From Gottfriedia acidiceleris (GTDB taxonomy: Bacteria > Bacillota > Bacilli > Bacillales > Bacillaceae_G), in contig NZ_NESS01000002.1 of NCBI RefSeq assembly GCF_002128425.1, positions 124,001 to 188,000 on the forward strand: a stretch of DNA of 64,000 nt, in the 5' to 3' direction. The position numbers were made by a program, and so were the translations under genes. Shown piece by piece: positions 1-9,961 of the stretch (its first letter is position 1; every line of letters starts with the position of its first letter). The notes beneath the pieces were generated by a model. The model was not told the origin of the DNA, ran no database searches, and saw only the letters and a program-made list of their open reading frames with translations.

Positions 1-99
1 GCAGAACAGTTCCCTAGTAACACCAAAGAATATCAATTAGGTAAAGAACAATTCGTAAATGAGTTATTAAGAAAAGTTAAAAAATGGAGTTCTAAATGA
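1..99 (+). CDS. C-terminal end of an unidentified protein (partial)
   Basis: An open frame runs from the first base to a TGA at 97-99 and gives the last 32 residues of a protein that begins before the window. The fragment is lysine-rich and ends in KKWSSK. It carries no recognisable motif, so no function is proposed. A copy of the palindromic repeat starts five bases after the stop and may serve as its transcription end. Confidence 0.6.
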   Translation, partial: AEQFPSNTKEYQLGKEQFVNELLRKVKKWSSK

Positions 100-103
100 A
101 CTT

Positions 104-190
104 CTTATTAAACTAACGCAATGTATTAGTGTAACAAAAAATAGAAGATGATCATTAATTGATCACCCTCTATTTATCTAGTTTAATAAG
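104..190. repeat. Dispersed palindromic repeat, copy A
   Basis: The element is bounded by a perfect 12-base inverted repeat, CTTATTAAACTA at 104-115 and TAGTTTAATAAG at 179-190. Inside is a second hairpin with TGATCA arms. The layout and terminal sequence match the copies near 12.6, 14.3, 17.4, 17.9 and 24.0 kb. It lies directly after a stop codon. Confidence 0.7.
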
Positions 191-319
191 GTAAAAGACT
201 CATTGTATAACAGATAGATTATATGTTGTTAGAGCTTAAATTATAAACAACATAAGATTTAGTTACATAAAATCTCAATTATTTATTGTTGTAGCTAAAA
301 AGGAGAGAGACTAGGTAGA

Positions 320-1225
320 ATGGATGGTTATCAATATATTTTAATAAATAACAATAAAATTGAAGTGTTATACAAAGGGAATAAAGGACCATTATTTGTC
401 ATACTTACTGGTATGGGATGTTCTTTTGATGAGTGGTATGAGATTATAAACATTTTAAGCCAAACTAATAGAGTTCTAACATTTCATCGTCAGGGGCTTG
501 GTAAAAGTGAAATTGGAGAAGGTGTTAAGAATACTGAATCGACAGTACGTGTTCTAGCTTCATTACTTGATCATTTTAAAATTGAAGAACCAATTTATTT
601 AATTGGGCATTCTTATGGTGGTCTATGTGCACAACACTTCGCTAAATCATATTCTAAAATTGTGGCTGGCGTGATTTTGGTTGATTCTACTTCTATTGAA
701 TTGAAAGAGTTGGATAATTTAAATCTACCTGTAATAGATCAAGAAACTGATAAAGATTGGATCGAAAAATGTTTAAATTATGCGCTTAAAGATTTAAAAC
801 AATTATCGAAAATACTTAATCCAACTTTGAATGATAAACATCGCCAATTACCAATTGATATTCAACAGAGATTATTGGATTTTCAAATAAATCCTTCATT
901 ATATAAGGCGATGGCATCGGAAATTAAAGAGTGGAAAAAGGATGCTGAAGTTATTAAAAATCTTGGGGATTTCCCTGATATTCCGTTAATCGTAATTGGA
1001 CGCGATAAAGATTTCACGATTAAGTCAGAATTGAAAACAGGAACTCCTTTATGGGAATTAAGAGTTTTTGAAGATAAGTGGTCGCAATTGATCACTAATC
1101 AAGTTAAATTATCTTCAAAGAGTGAATTGTTATTTGCAAGTAATTCAGGACATTCTGTATTTCTTGATCGTCCAGACCTAATAATTGAATGTGTACATAG
1201 AATTTCAAGTGAGCATCACAAGTAA
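320..1225 (+). CDS. Alpha/beta-fold hydrolase
   Basis: This 301-residue protein is a cytoplasmic alpha/beta hydrolase; no signal peptide or membrane segment is visible. The nucleophile elbow GHSYGG places the catalytic Ser near residue 98. A late Gly-His (SGHSVF, His about 278) fits the catalytic histidine, and an acidic residue near 230 (GRDKDF) could complete the triad. TGMGCS near residue 30 fits the oxyanion region. An AGGAGAGAG ribosome site precedes the ATG by about 10 bases. The family covers esterases, lipases, epoxide hydrolases and haloperoxidase-like enzymes, so the substrate cannot be assigned. The gene stands alone between a repeat element and the DUF2441 gene. Confidence 0.88.
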   Translation: MDGYQYILINNNKIEVLYKGNKGPLFVILTGMGCSFDEWYEIINILSQTNRVLTFHRQGLGKSEIGEGVKNTESTVRVLASLLDHFKIEEPIYLIGHSYGGLCAQHFAKSYSKIVAGVILVDSTSIELKELDNLNLPVIDQETDKDWIEKCLNYALKDLKQLSKILNPTLNDKHRQLPIDIQQRLLDFQINPSLYKAMASEIKEWKKDAEVIKNLGDFPDIPLIVIGRDKDFTIKSELKTGTPLWELRVFEDKWSQLITNQVKLSSKSELLFASNSGHSVFLDRPDLIIECVHRISSEHHK

Positions 1226-1304
1226 TTGTAATTGTTGAACAATGGACAAATTTTTTCTGGTAAAATAAGGTTAAATAATGATGTACTCAAGTAGGAGACG
1301 AGCC

Positions 1305-1898
1305 ATGAAAGATACCGAAATGTATGTTTATCACATTGTTACTAGAAAAAAAATGAACCTTGGGCAGATAATTGATTTCGACGGTGATCAAAAAAATACC
1401 TTATATAGCTTCTTTTTTGAAAAGGAGCAATTGAATAATAAAGGTGAAGATTTTATACAGATATTTTATAGACATTATACAGAAGTCGGGTTTAAACAGG
1501 ATGCAGAAAATGCTGAAGTTGCTAAGAAGTACGTAGGTCAAACTACTAGGGCAATTAGAGAAGTAATTTTAGAAATGGTTAGACTGCAAGAATATCCAGA
1601 ATATCCGTCTAGATTGTCTTGCTTATACGCTGCCAAAAGTTATGAGGATTCTTTGAAATGGAAGGAAATATTCGATTCGTTCAATCGAAAAGTTTTGCAG
1701 ATTGTTAAATTAAGAGTTAATGGGAGTTCTTTTGAGGGCGATGGAAATCTATTACCGAAAGAGGATGGGCTACCATTTGCAAAGAAAATTGAACAAGCTA
1801 GAGAATATTGGATGGGTAATGTTAAAAATGATCTTCCTGAGCTTTTAATTAATGGGAAAATTGAAGTGGTAGAAATTATTGATGATTTCGTAGTTTAA
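1305..1898 (+). CDS. DUF2441-family protein
   Basis: About 197 residues. The N-terminal stretch ([17 protein letters not shown]) and the following lysine-rich alpha/beta pattern resemble the DUF2441 family of uncharacterised Bacillus proteins, which is my recognition by eye. No signal peptide, membrane helix or enzymatic motif is visible. The frame is open from an ATG at 1278, but I prefer the ATG at 1305 because TAGGAGACG lies at the right distance in front of it, while 1278 has only a weak AAGG. The gene is monocistronic; no partner is suggested. Confidence 0.75.
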   Translation: MKDTEMYVYHIVTRKKMNLGQIIDFDGDQKNTLYSFFFEKEQLNNKGEDFIQIFYRHYTEVGFKQDAENAEVAKKYVGQTTRAIREVILEMVRLQEYPEYPSRLSCLYAAKSYEDSLKWKEIFDSFNRKVLQIVKLRVNGSSFEGDGNLLPKEDGLPFAKKIEQAREYWMGNVKNDLPELLINGKIEVVEIIDDFVV

Positions 1899-2031
1899 TT
1901 TCATCATTTTTTAAAATTGATTTCTAATCTTAACTAAAACAGACCATACGGAAAGTTCACTTTACAATATCGTTGTAACAATAATTCAAATCGGCAATTA
2001 TAATTAAGAAAAAAATAAATTTAAGAAAACT

Positions 2032-2060
2032 TTGACTTTTTATTAGTCGATGGATATAAT
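2032..2060 (+). promoter_or_regulatory. Sigma-A promoter of the T-box / ileS transcript
   Basis: TTGACT at 2032-2037 and a perfect TATAAT at 2055-2060 are separated by exactly 17 bases. Transcription would start about 2067, just before the T-box leader. Confidence 0.85.
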
Positions 2061-2084
2061 AAATAACAATTAAAGCACACAAAT

Positions 2085-2345
2085 GAATTCAATGACGAGA
2101 AAAGTAATTTTCGTTACTGTTCCACAGAGAGCCGGGGAAGCTGAAATCCGGTGAATGGTACTTAAATGAAGATCCTCTCCGAGAAGTCAAACTGAAAACA
2201 TAAGTAAGTTTGAACGGGTGTCTACCGTTAAAAGGAACGCGTATGATTGTACGTGACTAGAGTGCTATTGAAGAACGGACTTTTTTCAATAGAATTAGGG
2301 TGGTATCGCGGTTAAACCCGTCCCTTATTATAGGGACGGGTTTTT
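2085..2345 (+). ncRNA. T-box leader RNA (isoleucine specificity)
   Basis: The leader carries the invariant T-box motif AGGGTGGTATCGCG at 2297-2310, followed by an intrinsic terminator with 9-bp arms (2317-2325 and 2332-2340) and five Ts. The stem I region opens with GACGAGAAAAGTA and closes near CTCTCC at 2175-2180. A candidate specifier ATC (Ile) lies at 2172-2174, after GAAG and before CTCTCC. In this class, uncharged tRNA pairs with the specifier and with the T-box bulge and stops the terminator from forming. The downstream gene is an isoleucyl-tRNA synthetase, which agrees with an ATC specifier. Stem boundaries are by eye. Confidence 0.95.
2317..2345 (+). terminator. T-box regulated intrinsic terminator
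   Basis: CCCGTCCCT and AGGGACGGG form a perfect 9-bp GC-rich stem with a six-base loop, followed by TTTTT. It ends 34 bases before the ileS start codon and is the regulated off-state of the leader. Confidence 0.93.
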
Positions 2346-2379
2346 GTGTGCTTTAAAAAAAGAAGAGAGGCGATATCAT

Positions 2380-5300
2380 ATGAAGGAATCTGTACAAAGT
2401 CGTGAAAAAAGAATAAGTGAACTTTGGTCTAAAAATAACACGTTTGTAAAATCAATTGAACAAAGAGAAAATAATCAAACTTTTGTTTTTTATGAAGGCC
2501 CCCCAACTGCAAACGGTCTACCACATGTTGGTCACGCATTAGGTCGTACAATAAAAGATGTTGTAGCTAGATATAAAACGATGGCTGGTTTCCAAGTTGT
2601 TCGTAAAGCTGGATGGGACACTCATGGTTTACCGGTTGAACTTGGTGTTGAAAAGATGTTAGGCATTTCAGGTAAGGCAGAAATTGAACGTTATGGTGTA
2701 AAAGCCTTTCTTGATAAATGTAAGGAAAGTGTTTTTACTTACGAGAAACAATGGCGTGATTTTACTGAGCAGTTAGGTTATTGGGTTGATATGGATGATC
2801 CATATGTAACATTAGATAATTCTTATATTGAAAGTGTTTGGAATATTCTTGGGACAATTCATGAAAAAGGTTTACTTGTAAAAGGTCACCGTGTTTCACC
2901 TTATTGCCCTAGTTGTCAAACATCATTAAGCTCGCATGAAGTAGCACAAGGATATAAAGACGTTAAAGATTTATCTGCAACGGTTAAATTTAAATTGCAA
3001 AATGAAGATAATGTATATTTTCTTGGATGGACGACAACTCCGTGGACACTTCCAGCTAATGTAGCGTTAGCTGTAAATCCAACAATGGAATACGTTCGTG
3101 CTAAAAAAGGTAAGGAAGTATATATTCTTGCGAAGGCTTTATTAGATAAAGTATTAAAAGCTGATTATGTCGTAGTATCTGAATTTCTCGGGGCTGATCT
3201 AATCGGTACCAGCTATTTACCACCATTTAAATTCGTAAATGTTGAGGTCGGACATAAAGTTGTGAAAGCAGATTTTGTGACGGAAAGTAGTGGTACTGGG
3301 ATTGTTCATATAGCACCTGCATATGGAGAGGATGACTATAAGGTTGTTCAAGAAAATGGTTTATCTTTTGTAAATGTAGTGAATGAAAGAGGCCAATATA
3401 CGGATGAAGTACCTAATTTTCAAGGTCGTTTTGTTAAAGAGTGTGATGTAGATATAGTCAAGTATTTAGCTGAAAATGAATTATTATTTAGTAAAGAAAA
3501 ATATGTGCACAGCTATCCTCATTGTTGGCGTTGTGATTCACCTCTACTCTATTATGCGAATGAAAGTTGGTTTATCAAAACTACAGCATTAAGGGAACAG
3601 TTTATAAAAAATAATGAAGAAGTAACATGGCATCCAGAACATATAAAACATGGTCGATTTGGTAATTTTTTAGAACAAATGGTAGATTGGAATATTAGTC
3701 GAAAAAGGTATTGGGGCACACCATTAAATGTTTGGGAATGTGATTCATGTAATCATCAATTAGCACCGAAAAGTATAAATGAATTATGCAACTATTCAGT
3801 TGAAGAAATTGACGATTCAATTGAACTGCATAAACCTTTTGTTGATGATGTCACACTTAAATGTCCGAACTGTAACGGGAATATGAAAAGAACGTCTGAA
3901 GTAATTGATGTCTGGTTCGATAGTGGTTCGATGCCATTTGCCCAGTATCATTATCCTTTTGAAAATAAAGAGAAATTTGCAAAGCAATTTCCAGCAGATG
4001 TTGTCATTGAAGGAATTGATCAAACGAGAGGTTGGTTCTATAGTTTACTTGCTGTATCTACTTTATTTACTGGGAAAGTACCTTATAAACGAGTATTATC
4101 ACTAGGCCATGTATTAGATGAAAATGGACAAAAAATGTCTAAGAGTAAAGGGAATGCACTTGATCCAGTAGAATTAATTCAAAAATATGGTGCAGATTCA
4201 TTAAGATGGGCTTTATTAGTAGACAGTGCGCCTTGGAACCCGAAGCGTTTTTCTGAAAGAGTAGTTCAAGAGGCGAAATCGAAACTCATTGATACAATCG
4301 ACAATGTGTATAGTTTTTACAGTTTATATGCAAATTTAGATGGATTTAATTTAAAAAAACAATATGAGTATCAAACGAGTAAATTGGATCAATGGATCAT
4401 TTCACGTTTGCATAGCACAATCAAAAATGTAACTAACAAATTGGAGGACTATCAATTTACAAATGCTGCTAGAGACATCGCTAAATTAGTGGATGAAGTT
4501 AGCAATTGGTATGTAAGAAGGTCAAGAGAACGATTTTGGTCAAATGGGATGAATAAAGAGAAGGCAGCGGCTTACTACACACTGTTTGAAGTTTTAACAA
4601 AAGTAAGTCAATTATTAGCACCGTTTACGCCATTTTTAGCAGAAGATGTTTATGTTAATTTAACAAAACAAAGCGTCCATTTAGCTGACTTTCCAGTGTA
4701 CGATGACAAATTAATCGATTCTCAGCTAGAAAAGGAAATGGATGCGGTCCTAAAAGTTGTGGAACTTGGAAGAAGCATCCGAAATGCAAATTCATTAAAG
4801 ATTAAACAGCCTCTAGCTAGTTTAACTTTAGTTAGTAACAATGAGGCCATCGATTGGGAAGTATATAAAGAAATTGTCTTAGAAGAGTTAAACGTAAAAA
4901 AATTCCAACAAGTAAACAATGAAAATGAGTTTTCAATCTTAAAATTAAAATTGGATTTTAAAAAATCTGGAGCAAAATTTGGAAAGCTTTCAAATTTAGT
5001 CAATAAATCACTTCAAGCATTAACAAATGAAGAAGCAAAAAATGTGGTTGAGAGCGGGTACGTTAATTTATTAATTGAAACAGGAGAAACTGTTAAAGTC
5101 GATGTACTAGATATTTTAGTTGAAAAAAGTGCAAAAGAAGGTTATGCATCTGCGACGAATGGTGAATTTACAGTGACACTCGACACATTATTAACAGAAA
5201 ACCTGATCCAAGAAGGTACCGTAAGAGAACTAATACGGTCTATTCAAGAATATCGAAAAGAATTGAATTTACCAATCAATATGCGAGTAGACATCGGAAT

Positions 5301-5460
5301 TACAGCTAATCCGGAATTTATTGAAATCATTGAAAAGTTTAAAGAAATGCTTGAAGAAAACTTATTAATGAGAAAATTGGTTGTTAAAAATCAAGTGAAC
5401 GGAAAAGAAATTAAAGTTGGTGACTATCAATCAGAAATTGAATTAGTTGCTTCTAATTAA
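2380..5460 (+). CDS. ileS2: Isoleucyl-tRNA synthetase, type 2 (IleS2)
   Basis: Charges tRNA-Ile in the cytoplasm. The 1026-residue length and motif wording ([15 protein letters not shown] at about 41-55, a long editing domain, KMSKS at 585-589) match the eukaryote-like type 2 IleS of bacteria rather than the roughly 920-residue type 1 enzyme. Type 2 enzymes are known for lower mupirocin sensitivity. The signature is HVGH, the canonical order, not the swapped form reported for hyper-resistant variants. The ATG at 2380 is chosen because AGAAGAGAGG precedes it and because in-frame upstream codons lie inside the leader terminator. Expression is under the T-box. Whether the genome also has a type 1 ileS cannot be seen here. 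Confidence 0.96.
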   Translation: MKESVQSREKRISELWSKNNTFVKSIEQRENNQTFVFYEGPPTANGLPHVGHALGRTIKDVVARYKTMAGFQVVRKAGWDTHGLPVELGVEKMLGISGKAEIERYGVKAFLDKCKESVFTYEKQWRDFTEQLGYWVDMDDPYVTLDNSYIESVWNILGTIHEKGLLVKGHRVSPYCPSCQTSLSSHEVAQGYKDVKDLSATVKFKLQNEDNVYFLGWTTTPWTLPANVALAVNPTMEYVRAKKGKEVYILAKALLDKVLKADYVVVSEFLGADLIGTSYLPPFKFVNVEVGHKVVKADFVTESSGTGIVHIAPAYGEDDYKVVQENGLSFVNVVNERGQYTDEVPNFQGRFVKECDVDIVKYLAENELLFSKEKYVHSYPHCWRCDSPLLYYANESWFIKTTALREQFIKNNEEVTWHPEHIKHGRFGNFLEQMVDWNISRKRYWGTPLNVWECDSCNHQLAPKSINELCNYSVEEIDDSIELHKPFVDDVTLKCPNCNGNMKRTSEVIDVWFDSGSMPFAQYHYPFENKEKFAKQFPADVVIEGIDQTRGWFYSLLAVSTLFTGKVPYKRVLSLGHVLDENGQKMSKSKGNALDPVELIQKYGADSLRWALLVDSAPWNPKRFSERVVQEAKSKLIDTIDNVYSFYSLYANLDGFNLKKQYEYQTSKLDQWIISRLHSTIKNVTNKLEDYQFTNAARDIAKLVDEVSNWYVRRSRERFWSNGMNKEKAAAYYTLFEVLTKVSQLLAPFTPFLAEDVYVNLTKQSVHLADFPVYDDKLIDSQLEKEMDAVLKVVELGRSIRNANSLKIKQPLASLTLVSNNEAIDWEVYKEIVLEELNVKKFQQVNNENEFSILKLKLDFKKSGAKFGKLSNLVNKSLQALTNEEAKNVVESGYVNLLIETGETVKVDVLDILVEKSAKEGYASATNGEFTVTLDTLLTENLIQEGTVRELIRSIQEYRKELNLPINMRVDIGITANPEFIEIIEKFKEMLEENLLMRKLVVKNQVNGKEIKVGDYQSEIELVASN

Positions 5461-5478
5461 TTGAATAGTTTAAGAAAT

Positions 5479-5515
5479 GACAGACTAATAACAAGATTTA
5501 GTCTGTCGTTTTTCT
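5479..5515 (+). terminator. Intrinsic terminator after ileS2
   Basis: GACAGACTAA (5479-5488) pairs perfectly with TTAGTCTGTC (5498-5507), followed by GTTTTTCT. Confidence 0.85.
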
Positions 5516-5567
5516 ATTTAAATGACAAGGAATATAGTGCAGAAATATAATATCCTCTAATGGACAA

Positions 5568-6170
5568 TTAAGTTAATCCAATTAAAAGATAAATGGCCGT
5601 TCCCCAAATAAACAAGGCGGAGCATTTGTTGAATATGTTCATTAAACTTCCTGTACTGTCTACCTTCTTCATGACTGAGCCTGCGATTGTTAATCCACAA
5701 AACCAAATCCAGGATACTGTAATACATGCGATCGTAAAGAAAACTTGTTCCTTTCCGACATATTTTAATGCACTTGTTCCAATTACCCCTACTGTATCTA
5801 AAATTGCATGTGGATTTAATAAGGAAACTGATAAAGCAAAAATGATTTGCTGACGGCCAGGTAATGCGCTGTTCGATTCATTTGCTACAGGTTTAGACCT
5901 CCAAATAACATACCCCATGTAAATTAAAAACAAAATACCAGCAATCATCAGGCTAATTCTTAGCCATTCAAATTGTAGAACGATAGTGGAAAGTCCAAAA
6001 ATAGCTAAAAGAATTAACAAAGTATCACATAGCGCAGCGGTAAAAGTCGCAGGAAGCGCTCGAATTAGTTTTGGCTGTGTTGCACCTTGTGAAAATATAA
6101 ATACATTCTGTACCCCTAAAGGTAAAATAAGTCCGAATGCTAAGACTAGGCCATGAATAATAGCTTCCAT
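5568..6170 (-). CDS. LysE/ArgO-family amino acid exporter (YisU-like)
   Basis: A 200-residue integral membrane protein with about six hydrophobic segments, which is the size and pattern of LysE/ArgO exporters that expel basic or other amino acids across the cytoplasmic membrane. The N-terminal GLILPLGVQNVFIFSQGA and the central LNPHAILDTVG are typical of the family. An AAGGGAG ribosome site lies 8 bases from the ATG. It is divergent from a MocR regulator, the arrangement of yisU and yisV in Bacillus subtilis, which suggests that the regulator controls it. The substrate is not known; the PLP-linked regulator hints at an amino acid or amino-group compound. Confidence 0.9.
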   Translation of the reverse strand: MEAIIHGLVLAFGLILPLGVQNVFIFSQGATQPKLIRALPATFTAALCDTLLILLAIFGLSTIVLQFEWLRISLMIAGILFLIYMGYVIWRSKPVANESNSALPGRQQIIFALSVSLLNPHAILDTVGVIGTSALKYVGKEQVFFTIACITVSWIWFCGLTIAGSVMKKVDSTGSLMNIFNKCSALFIWGTAIYLLIGLT

Positions 6171-6227
6171 GTAATCAACTCCCTTTCAATTACTATCGTA
6201 CTATGTTAAAACTAAAAGAAAACAACC

Positions 6228-6255
6228 AATTGGATGGTTTTATATCCACCCAATT
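6228..6255. promoter_or_regulatory. Inverted-repeat candidate operator between exporter and MocR regulator
   Basis: AATTGGATGG at 6228-6237 faces CCACCCAATT at 6246-6255. These 10-base arms have one mismatch and an eight-base AT spacer. The palindrome lies between the two divergent genes and ends just before the ribosome site of the regulator, where bound protein could block transcription in one or both directions. It is inferred as the site of the adjacent MocR protein. Confidence 0.5.
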
Positions 6256-6269
6256 TAAGGGGGAGTTAG

Positions 6270-7691
6270 ATGAAATGGAAACCAAATCGCGATTCTCATT
6301 TGACTGTTCAAGAGCAAATTGTAGATTGGATAAAATCTCGTATTGAACGAGGTGATTGGTCTGTAGGCACAAAGATTCCAACACAGCGTCAACTAGCAAC
6401 GCAATTTAATGTGAACCGCAGTACCATACAACTTGCACTTGATGAATTAAGGGCAGAGGGTTTGATTGAATCAAAAATGGGTTCAGGGGTATTTGTGACT
6501 AACAATTCTTGGAACGTACTTTTGAGCAAATATCAACCTAATTGGCAGAGACATATTGAATCAAGTATTCATAAACCAAACTACCATACGATTCAACTCA
6601 TAAATGAACATGAGCAAATGGATCATATCATACGTCTTGGAACAGGTGAATTATCACCTGAGTTACTACCAACTAAACAAATAGAAGATTCGTTAAGACA
6701 GATTACACTTGATTCCAAAGCAATCGGCTATTCATCTCCGCAAGGAAGTGAAAAGCTCCGCGGAATTTTAAGTAATTATTTAAAAAAACGTGGAATTGAA
6801 ACAGCACCAGAGAACATTTTAATTGTTTCGGGTGCACTTCAAGCACTTCAATTAATTGCAGTTGGATTATTAGAAGAGGGTTCCATTTTATTTCAAGAAC
6901 AATTTTCGTATTTGAATTCAGTACATCCCTTTCAATCTAATGGCATGCGAATGATTTCAGTTTCAAGGGAACATCAATTAAAAGATAATTTACGGGCACA
7001 TAAAGGGAAGAGGCAATCTTTATTCTACTGTGTTCCAACGCTAAACAATCCAACGGGTTATAATTGGACATTCAAAGAAAAGCAAAATCTATTTAATACA
7101 TGCAAAGAGCTACAAATTCCGATAATTGAAGATGATGTGTATCATGAATTGCTTTTTGAATCATCTTCACCAGCTATAAAATCGCTTGATACATCAGGAC
7201 AAGTTCTTTATATAGGGAGTGTATCAAAAACACTAAGCCCGGGATTAAGAATTGGTTGGGTTGTTGCACCTTCACCTGTAATTGAACGATTAGCTGATAT
7301 TAAAATGCAAACAGATTACGGTTCAAGTGCCTTTTCGCAAGAAATCGTATCACACTGGATCTCAAATGGTCTATACGAAAAGCATCTTGTTAACCTTCGT
7401 GAACAATTGCAAAGAAGAGCTAAATACGTAGAAGAAATTTTAGAAAAGGAATTTAAAAAAATAGCTTCATGGAAAAAGTCTGAAGGTGGTTTCTACATAT
7501 GGCTTAGGTTTCATAATCCAATTGTAAATAAGACTTTATTTTTAAAATTACTTAAACAAAATATATTGATAAATCCAGGTTATATTTATGAACCAAGAGA
7601 CTTACACCATATTCGTCTTTCTTATGCCTATGCGTCATTGGAAGATTTAAAAAAGGGATTAAATATTTTACTACAATTAAGCCAACTGTGA
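6270..7691 (+). CDS. MocR-family GntR/aminotransferase transcriptional regulator (YisV-like)
   Basis: This 473-residue fusion has an N-terminal GntR winged helix (about 10-75, with GTKIPTQRQLATQFNVNRSTIQ as the recognition region) and a type I PLP aminotransferase-like domain (about 115-470). The expected PLP features are present: NNPTGYN near 265, a conserved Asp in IIEDDVYHEL and the Schiff-base lysine in GSVSKTLSPG. MocR proteins use PLP and often an amino compound as effector. The start ATG has an AAGGGGGAG site. Its divergent partner is a LysE-type exporter, so it probably regulates that gene and itself through the inverted repeat just upstream. Confidence 0.94.
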   Translation: MKWKPNRDSHLTVQEQIVDWIKSRIERGDWSVGTKIPTQRQLATQFNVNRSTIQLALDELRAEGLIESKMGSGVFVTNNSWNVLLSKYQPNWQRHIESSIHKPNYHTIQLINEHEQMDHIIRLGTGELSPELLPTKQIEDSLRQITLDSKAIGYSSPQGSEKLRGILSNYLKKRGIETAPENILIVSGALQALQLIAVGLLEEGSILFQEQFSYLNSVHPFQSNGMRMISVSREHQLKDNLRAHKGKRQSLFYCVPTLNNPTGYNWTFKEKQNLFNTCKELQIPIIEDDVYHELLFESSSPAIKSLDTSGQVLYIGSVSKTLSPGLRIGWVVAPSPVIERLADIKMQTDYGSSAFSQEIVSHWISNGLYEKHLVNLREQLQRRAKYVEEILEKEFKKIASWKKSEGGFYIWLRFHNPIVNKTLFLKLLKQNILINPGYIYEPRDLHHIRLSYAYASLEDLKKGLNILLQLSQL

Positions 7692-7804
7692 TTTCATTTA
7701 GAATTTTATTACTTTGGTCCTTTTAATGAAGGATAAAACCATTGGAAAGTAGTTATGTTCATTTATCTGAAAGAGTTGATAATAAGAAACCGTTATTGAA
7801 CAGT

Positions 7805-7838
7805 AAAAAAGAGCACCGAAAATTCGATGCTCTTTTTT
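7805..7838. terminator. Bidirectional terminator between MocR and P450 genes
   Basis: A run of A, then GAGCACCGA, a short loop, TCGATGCTC and a T run. The A and T flanks allow it to end transcription from both converging genes. Confidence 0.88.
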
Positions 7839-7851
7839 ATTACTAGAAACT

Positions 7852-9057
7852 TCATTGGATATTTGCCTGAATCTTTAAACTTTCAAACCCACGAAATGCA
7901 ACATTTGCACGTCGAGTCGGCTCTTCAATTAGAACTGGATTAACTAAATGTCTAATCAGTTTTTCAATTGCAATTTGTCCTTCTAATCTAGCAAGAGGGG
8001 CACCTAAACAAAAATGCGGGCCAGATGAAAAGGATAAATGTTTTATATTTTTTCGAGTGATATCAAATGTTTCAGGATTAGTTGTGACTTTTGGGTCGTA
8101 ATTGGCTCCTCCTAAAGAAACCATAAAGTAATCGCCTTTTTTAATCGAATGTCCAGCGAACGCAAAGTCTTCTCTAGCCCACCTGGATGTAAAAATAACC
8201 GGTGATTCGTATCTTAATATTTCTTCAATTGCTGAAGGAATTAACGTTAAATCATTTTTTAATAGCTCAAACTGCTTAGGATGTTTTATTAAAAGATAAT
8301 AGCCATTCGTGATTAAATTTACCGTAGTTTCATGACCGGCAATTAATAAAAGAAGACAACTTGCAATCATTTCATCCTCACTTAATTTATCACCTGATTC
8401 CTCTGCTACAATTAAACTACTAATTAAATCCTCTTTTGGTTCTCTTCTTCTTTCTGATATAAGACTTCTAAAATAATTAGAAGCATCACGCAGATCCTTT
8501 GATACTAATTCTAAATCCTCCATAGTCGTATTAAAATCAATAAATTTAATAAATGCATCAGACCAATTACGAAATAAATCACGATCTTCTTTAGGAACAC
8601 CTAATAAGTCAGTTATGACAAATACAGGTAATAAATATGAAAAATCACGTATTAGTTCGTGGCTAATTTTTCCTTTCATATTTGCTATTAAATGATCAGC
8701 AATTTCATTTACCGTAGTTCGTAAATTTTCAACCATTCTTGGAGAAAAGGCTTTGTTCACAAGATTTCTCAATCTAGTATGATCAGGAGCATCTCGAAAT
8801 AACATCATTTTTCGATTTATTGCTATTGCAGGCATAACACTTTTTGGTAATTGTTCAGGTGGGGTAACTTTAGTTGCGTCTTTTATAAATCGTGGGTCTT
8901 TTAGCATGTTTTCTGCTTCTTTATAGCCTGTTACTAACCATCCAGTTCTCTGAAAAAGCTCTGTGTAAAGCACAGGACTTATTTTTCTAGCGTTTTTAAA
9001 ATACGAATATGGATCCTTGTAAAAATGCTGTGGATTTACTTTTAATTGATTGTTCAT
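7852..9057 (-). CDS. Cytochrome P450 monooxygenase (CypA/CYP107-like)
   Basis: A 401-residue soluble bacterial P450. The I-helix oxygen-activation motif reads AGHETT (near 240), the K-helix ExxR is EILR, and the haem-binding loop is FSSGPHFCLG with the thiolate Cys at about 350. There is no membrane anchor, so it is a cytoplasmic class I enzyme that needs ferredoxin or flavodoxin and a reductase; none is encoded next to it. Overall sequence style is close to the CYP107-like enzymes of Bacillus (CypA type). The substrate cannot be read from sequence. A good GGGAGAAC site lies upstream of the ATG. Confidence 0.95.
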   Translation of the reverse strand: MNNQLKVNPQHFYKDPYSYFKNARKISPVLYTELFQRTGWLVTGYKEAENMLKDPRFIKDATKVTPPEQLPKSVMPAIAINRKMMLFRDAPDHTRLRNLVNKAFSPRMVENLRTTVNEIADHLIANMKGKISHELIRDFSYLLPVFVITDLLGVPKEDRDLFRNWSDAFIKFIDFNTTMEDLELVSKDLRDASNYFRSLISERRREPKEDLISSLIVAEESGDKLSEDEMIASCLLLLIAGHETTVNLITNGYYLLIKHPKQFELLKNDLTLIPSAIEEILRYESPVIFTSRWAREDFAFAGHSIKKGDYFMVSLGGANYDPKVTTNPETFDITRKNIKHLSFSSGPHFCLGAPLARLEGQIAIEKLIRHLVNPVLIEEPTRRANVAFRGFESLKIQANIQ

Positions 9058-9282
9058 GTAAATGTTCTCCCTTGTGAATGAAATGAGTCTATTTATTTCT
9101 ATTTCTATGAAAATGGATTATTCCCAAATTTTGGATAACATAAAAAAAGAATACTTTTGTAAAGAATGATTTTCAAGAGGAAATAGGCTGAAAGAATAAG
9201 AAATAAATTGGGTAAAAATTAAGAAAATTAAATCATAATTTATGGTAAAATAAGGTACTTCAAGTATTAAGAAAGGGGTAAC

Positions 9283-9828
9283 ATGATGGATTTTCCAATT
9301 TTAGAAACAAAAAGATTATATTTAGTGCAAATTTCACCAAAAAATGTAGAAGAGATTTTTTCCATTTTTTCAAACGAAGAGGTAATTAAATACTACGGTA
9401 TGGACCCCTTTATTGAAAAAGATCAAGCGGTTAAAATGATAGATTCCTTTCAAACTAGATTTGAAAACCAACAAGGAATTCGATGGGGAATCGTTGAAAA
9501 AGATTCAAAAAAATTAATCGGAACAATTGGTTTAAATAATTTAGTCTTACACGCTAGAAGAACTGAAATTGGATATGATTTATTACCTGAATATTGGAGA
9601 AAAGGATTTATGTCAGAAGCAATTAAGGAAATTACAGCTTATTGCTTTGATAAACTAGGACTTTATCGAATTGGAGCGAATATTTTTCCAGATAATAAAG
9701 CCTCATCTACATTAGTTGAGAAGTTAGGCTTTCAAAAAGAAGGATTACTGAGAGGCTATTTAGTTCAAGGGAATCAGTCTCATGATTTAAACGTATTTTC
9801 ACTCATTAAACCTGATTGGCAAAAATAA
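9283..9828 (+). CDS. GNAT N-acetyltransferase (RimJ/RimL-like)
   Basis: The 181-residue protein has the Acetyltransf_3 pattern: an N-terminal LETKRLYLVQI strand, a central GTIGLNN strand, the acetyl-CoA pyrophosphate loop around YWRKGFMSEA, and the late conserved NIFPDNKASSTLVEKLGF segment. Members acetylate ribosomal protein N termini, aminoglycosides or small amines, so the substrate is open. Two adjacent ATGs are possible (9283, 9286). AAAGGGG lies four bases before the first, so the second may be used. It is monocistronic. Confidence 0.9.
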   Translation: MMDFPILETKRLYLVQISPKNVEEIFSIFSNEEVIKYYGMDPFIEKDQAVKMIDSFQTRFENQQGIRWGIVEKDSKKLIGTIGLNNLVLHARRTEIGYDLLPEYWRKGFMSEAIKEITAYCFDKLGLYRIGANIFPDNKASSTLVEKLGFQKEGLLRGYLVQGNQSHDLNVFSLIKPDWQK

Positions 9829-9961
9829 AACGAATTTTATAGAATCTTTTTAAGATAGATTTGACTCGTGAAACTAATAAATTTTGTTGCTCTAAAAATA
9901 TGGTAAACTGAAAAAACTATAAAATAGTAAAATTGTCCAATTAAGGAAAAGGAGACATGGA

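Noticed and set aside
5593-5853. 86-codon frame opposite the LysE-type exporter
   Set aside because: It is antisense to a well-supported membrane protein and has no ribosome site.
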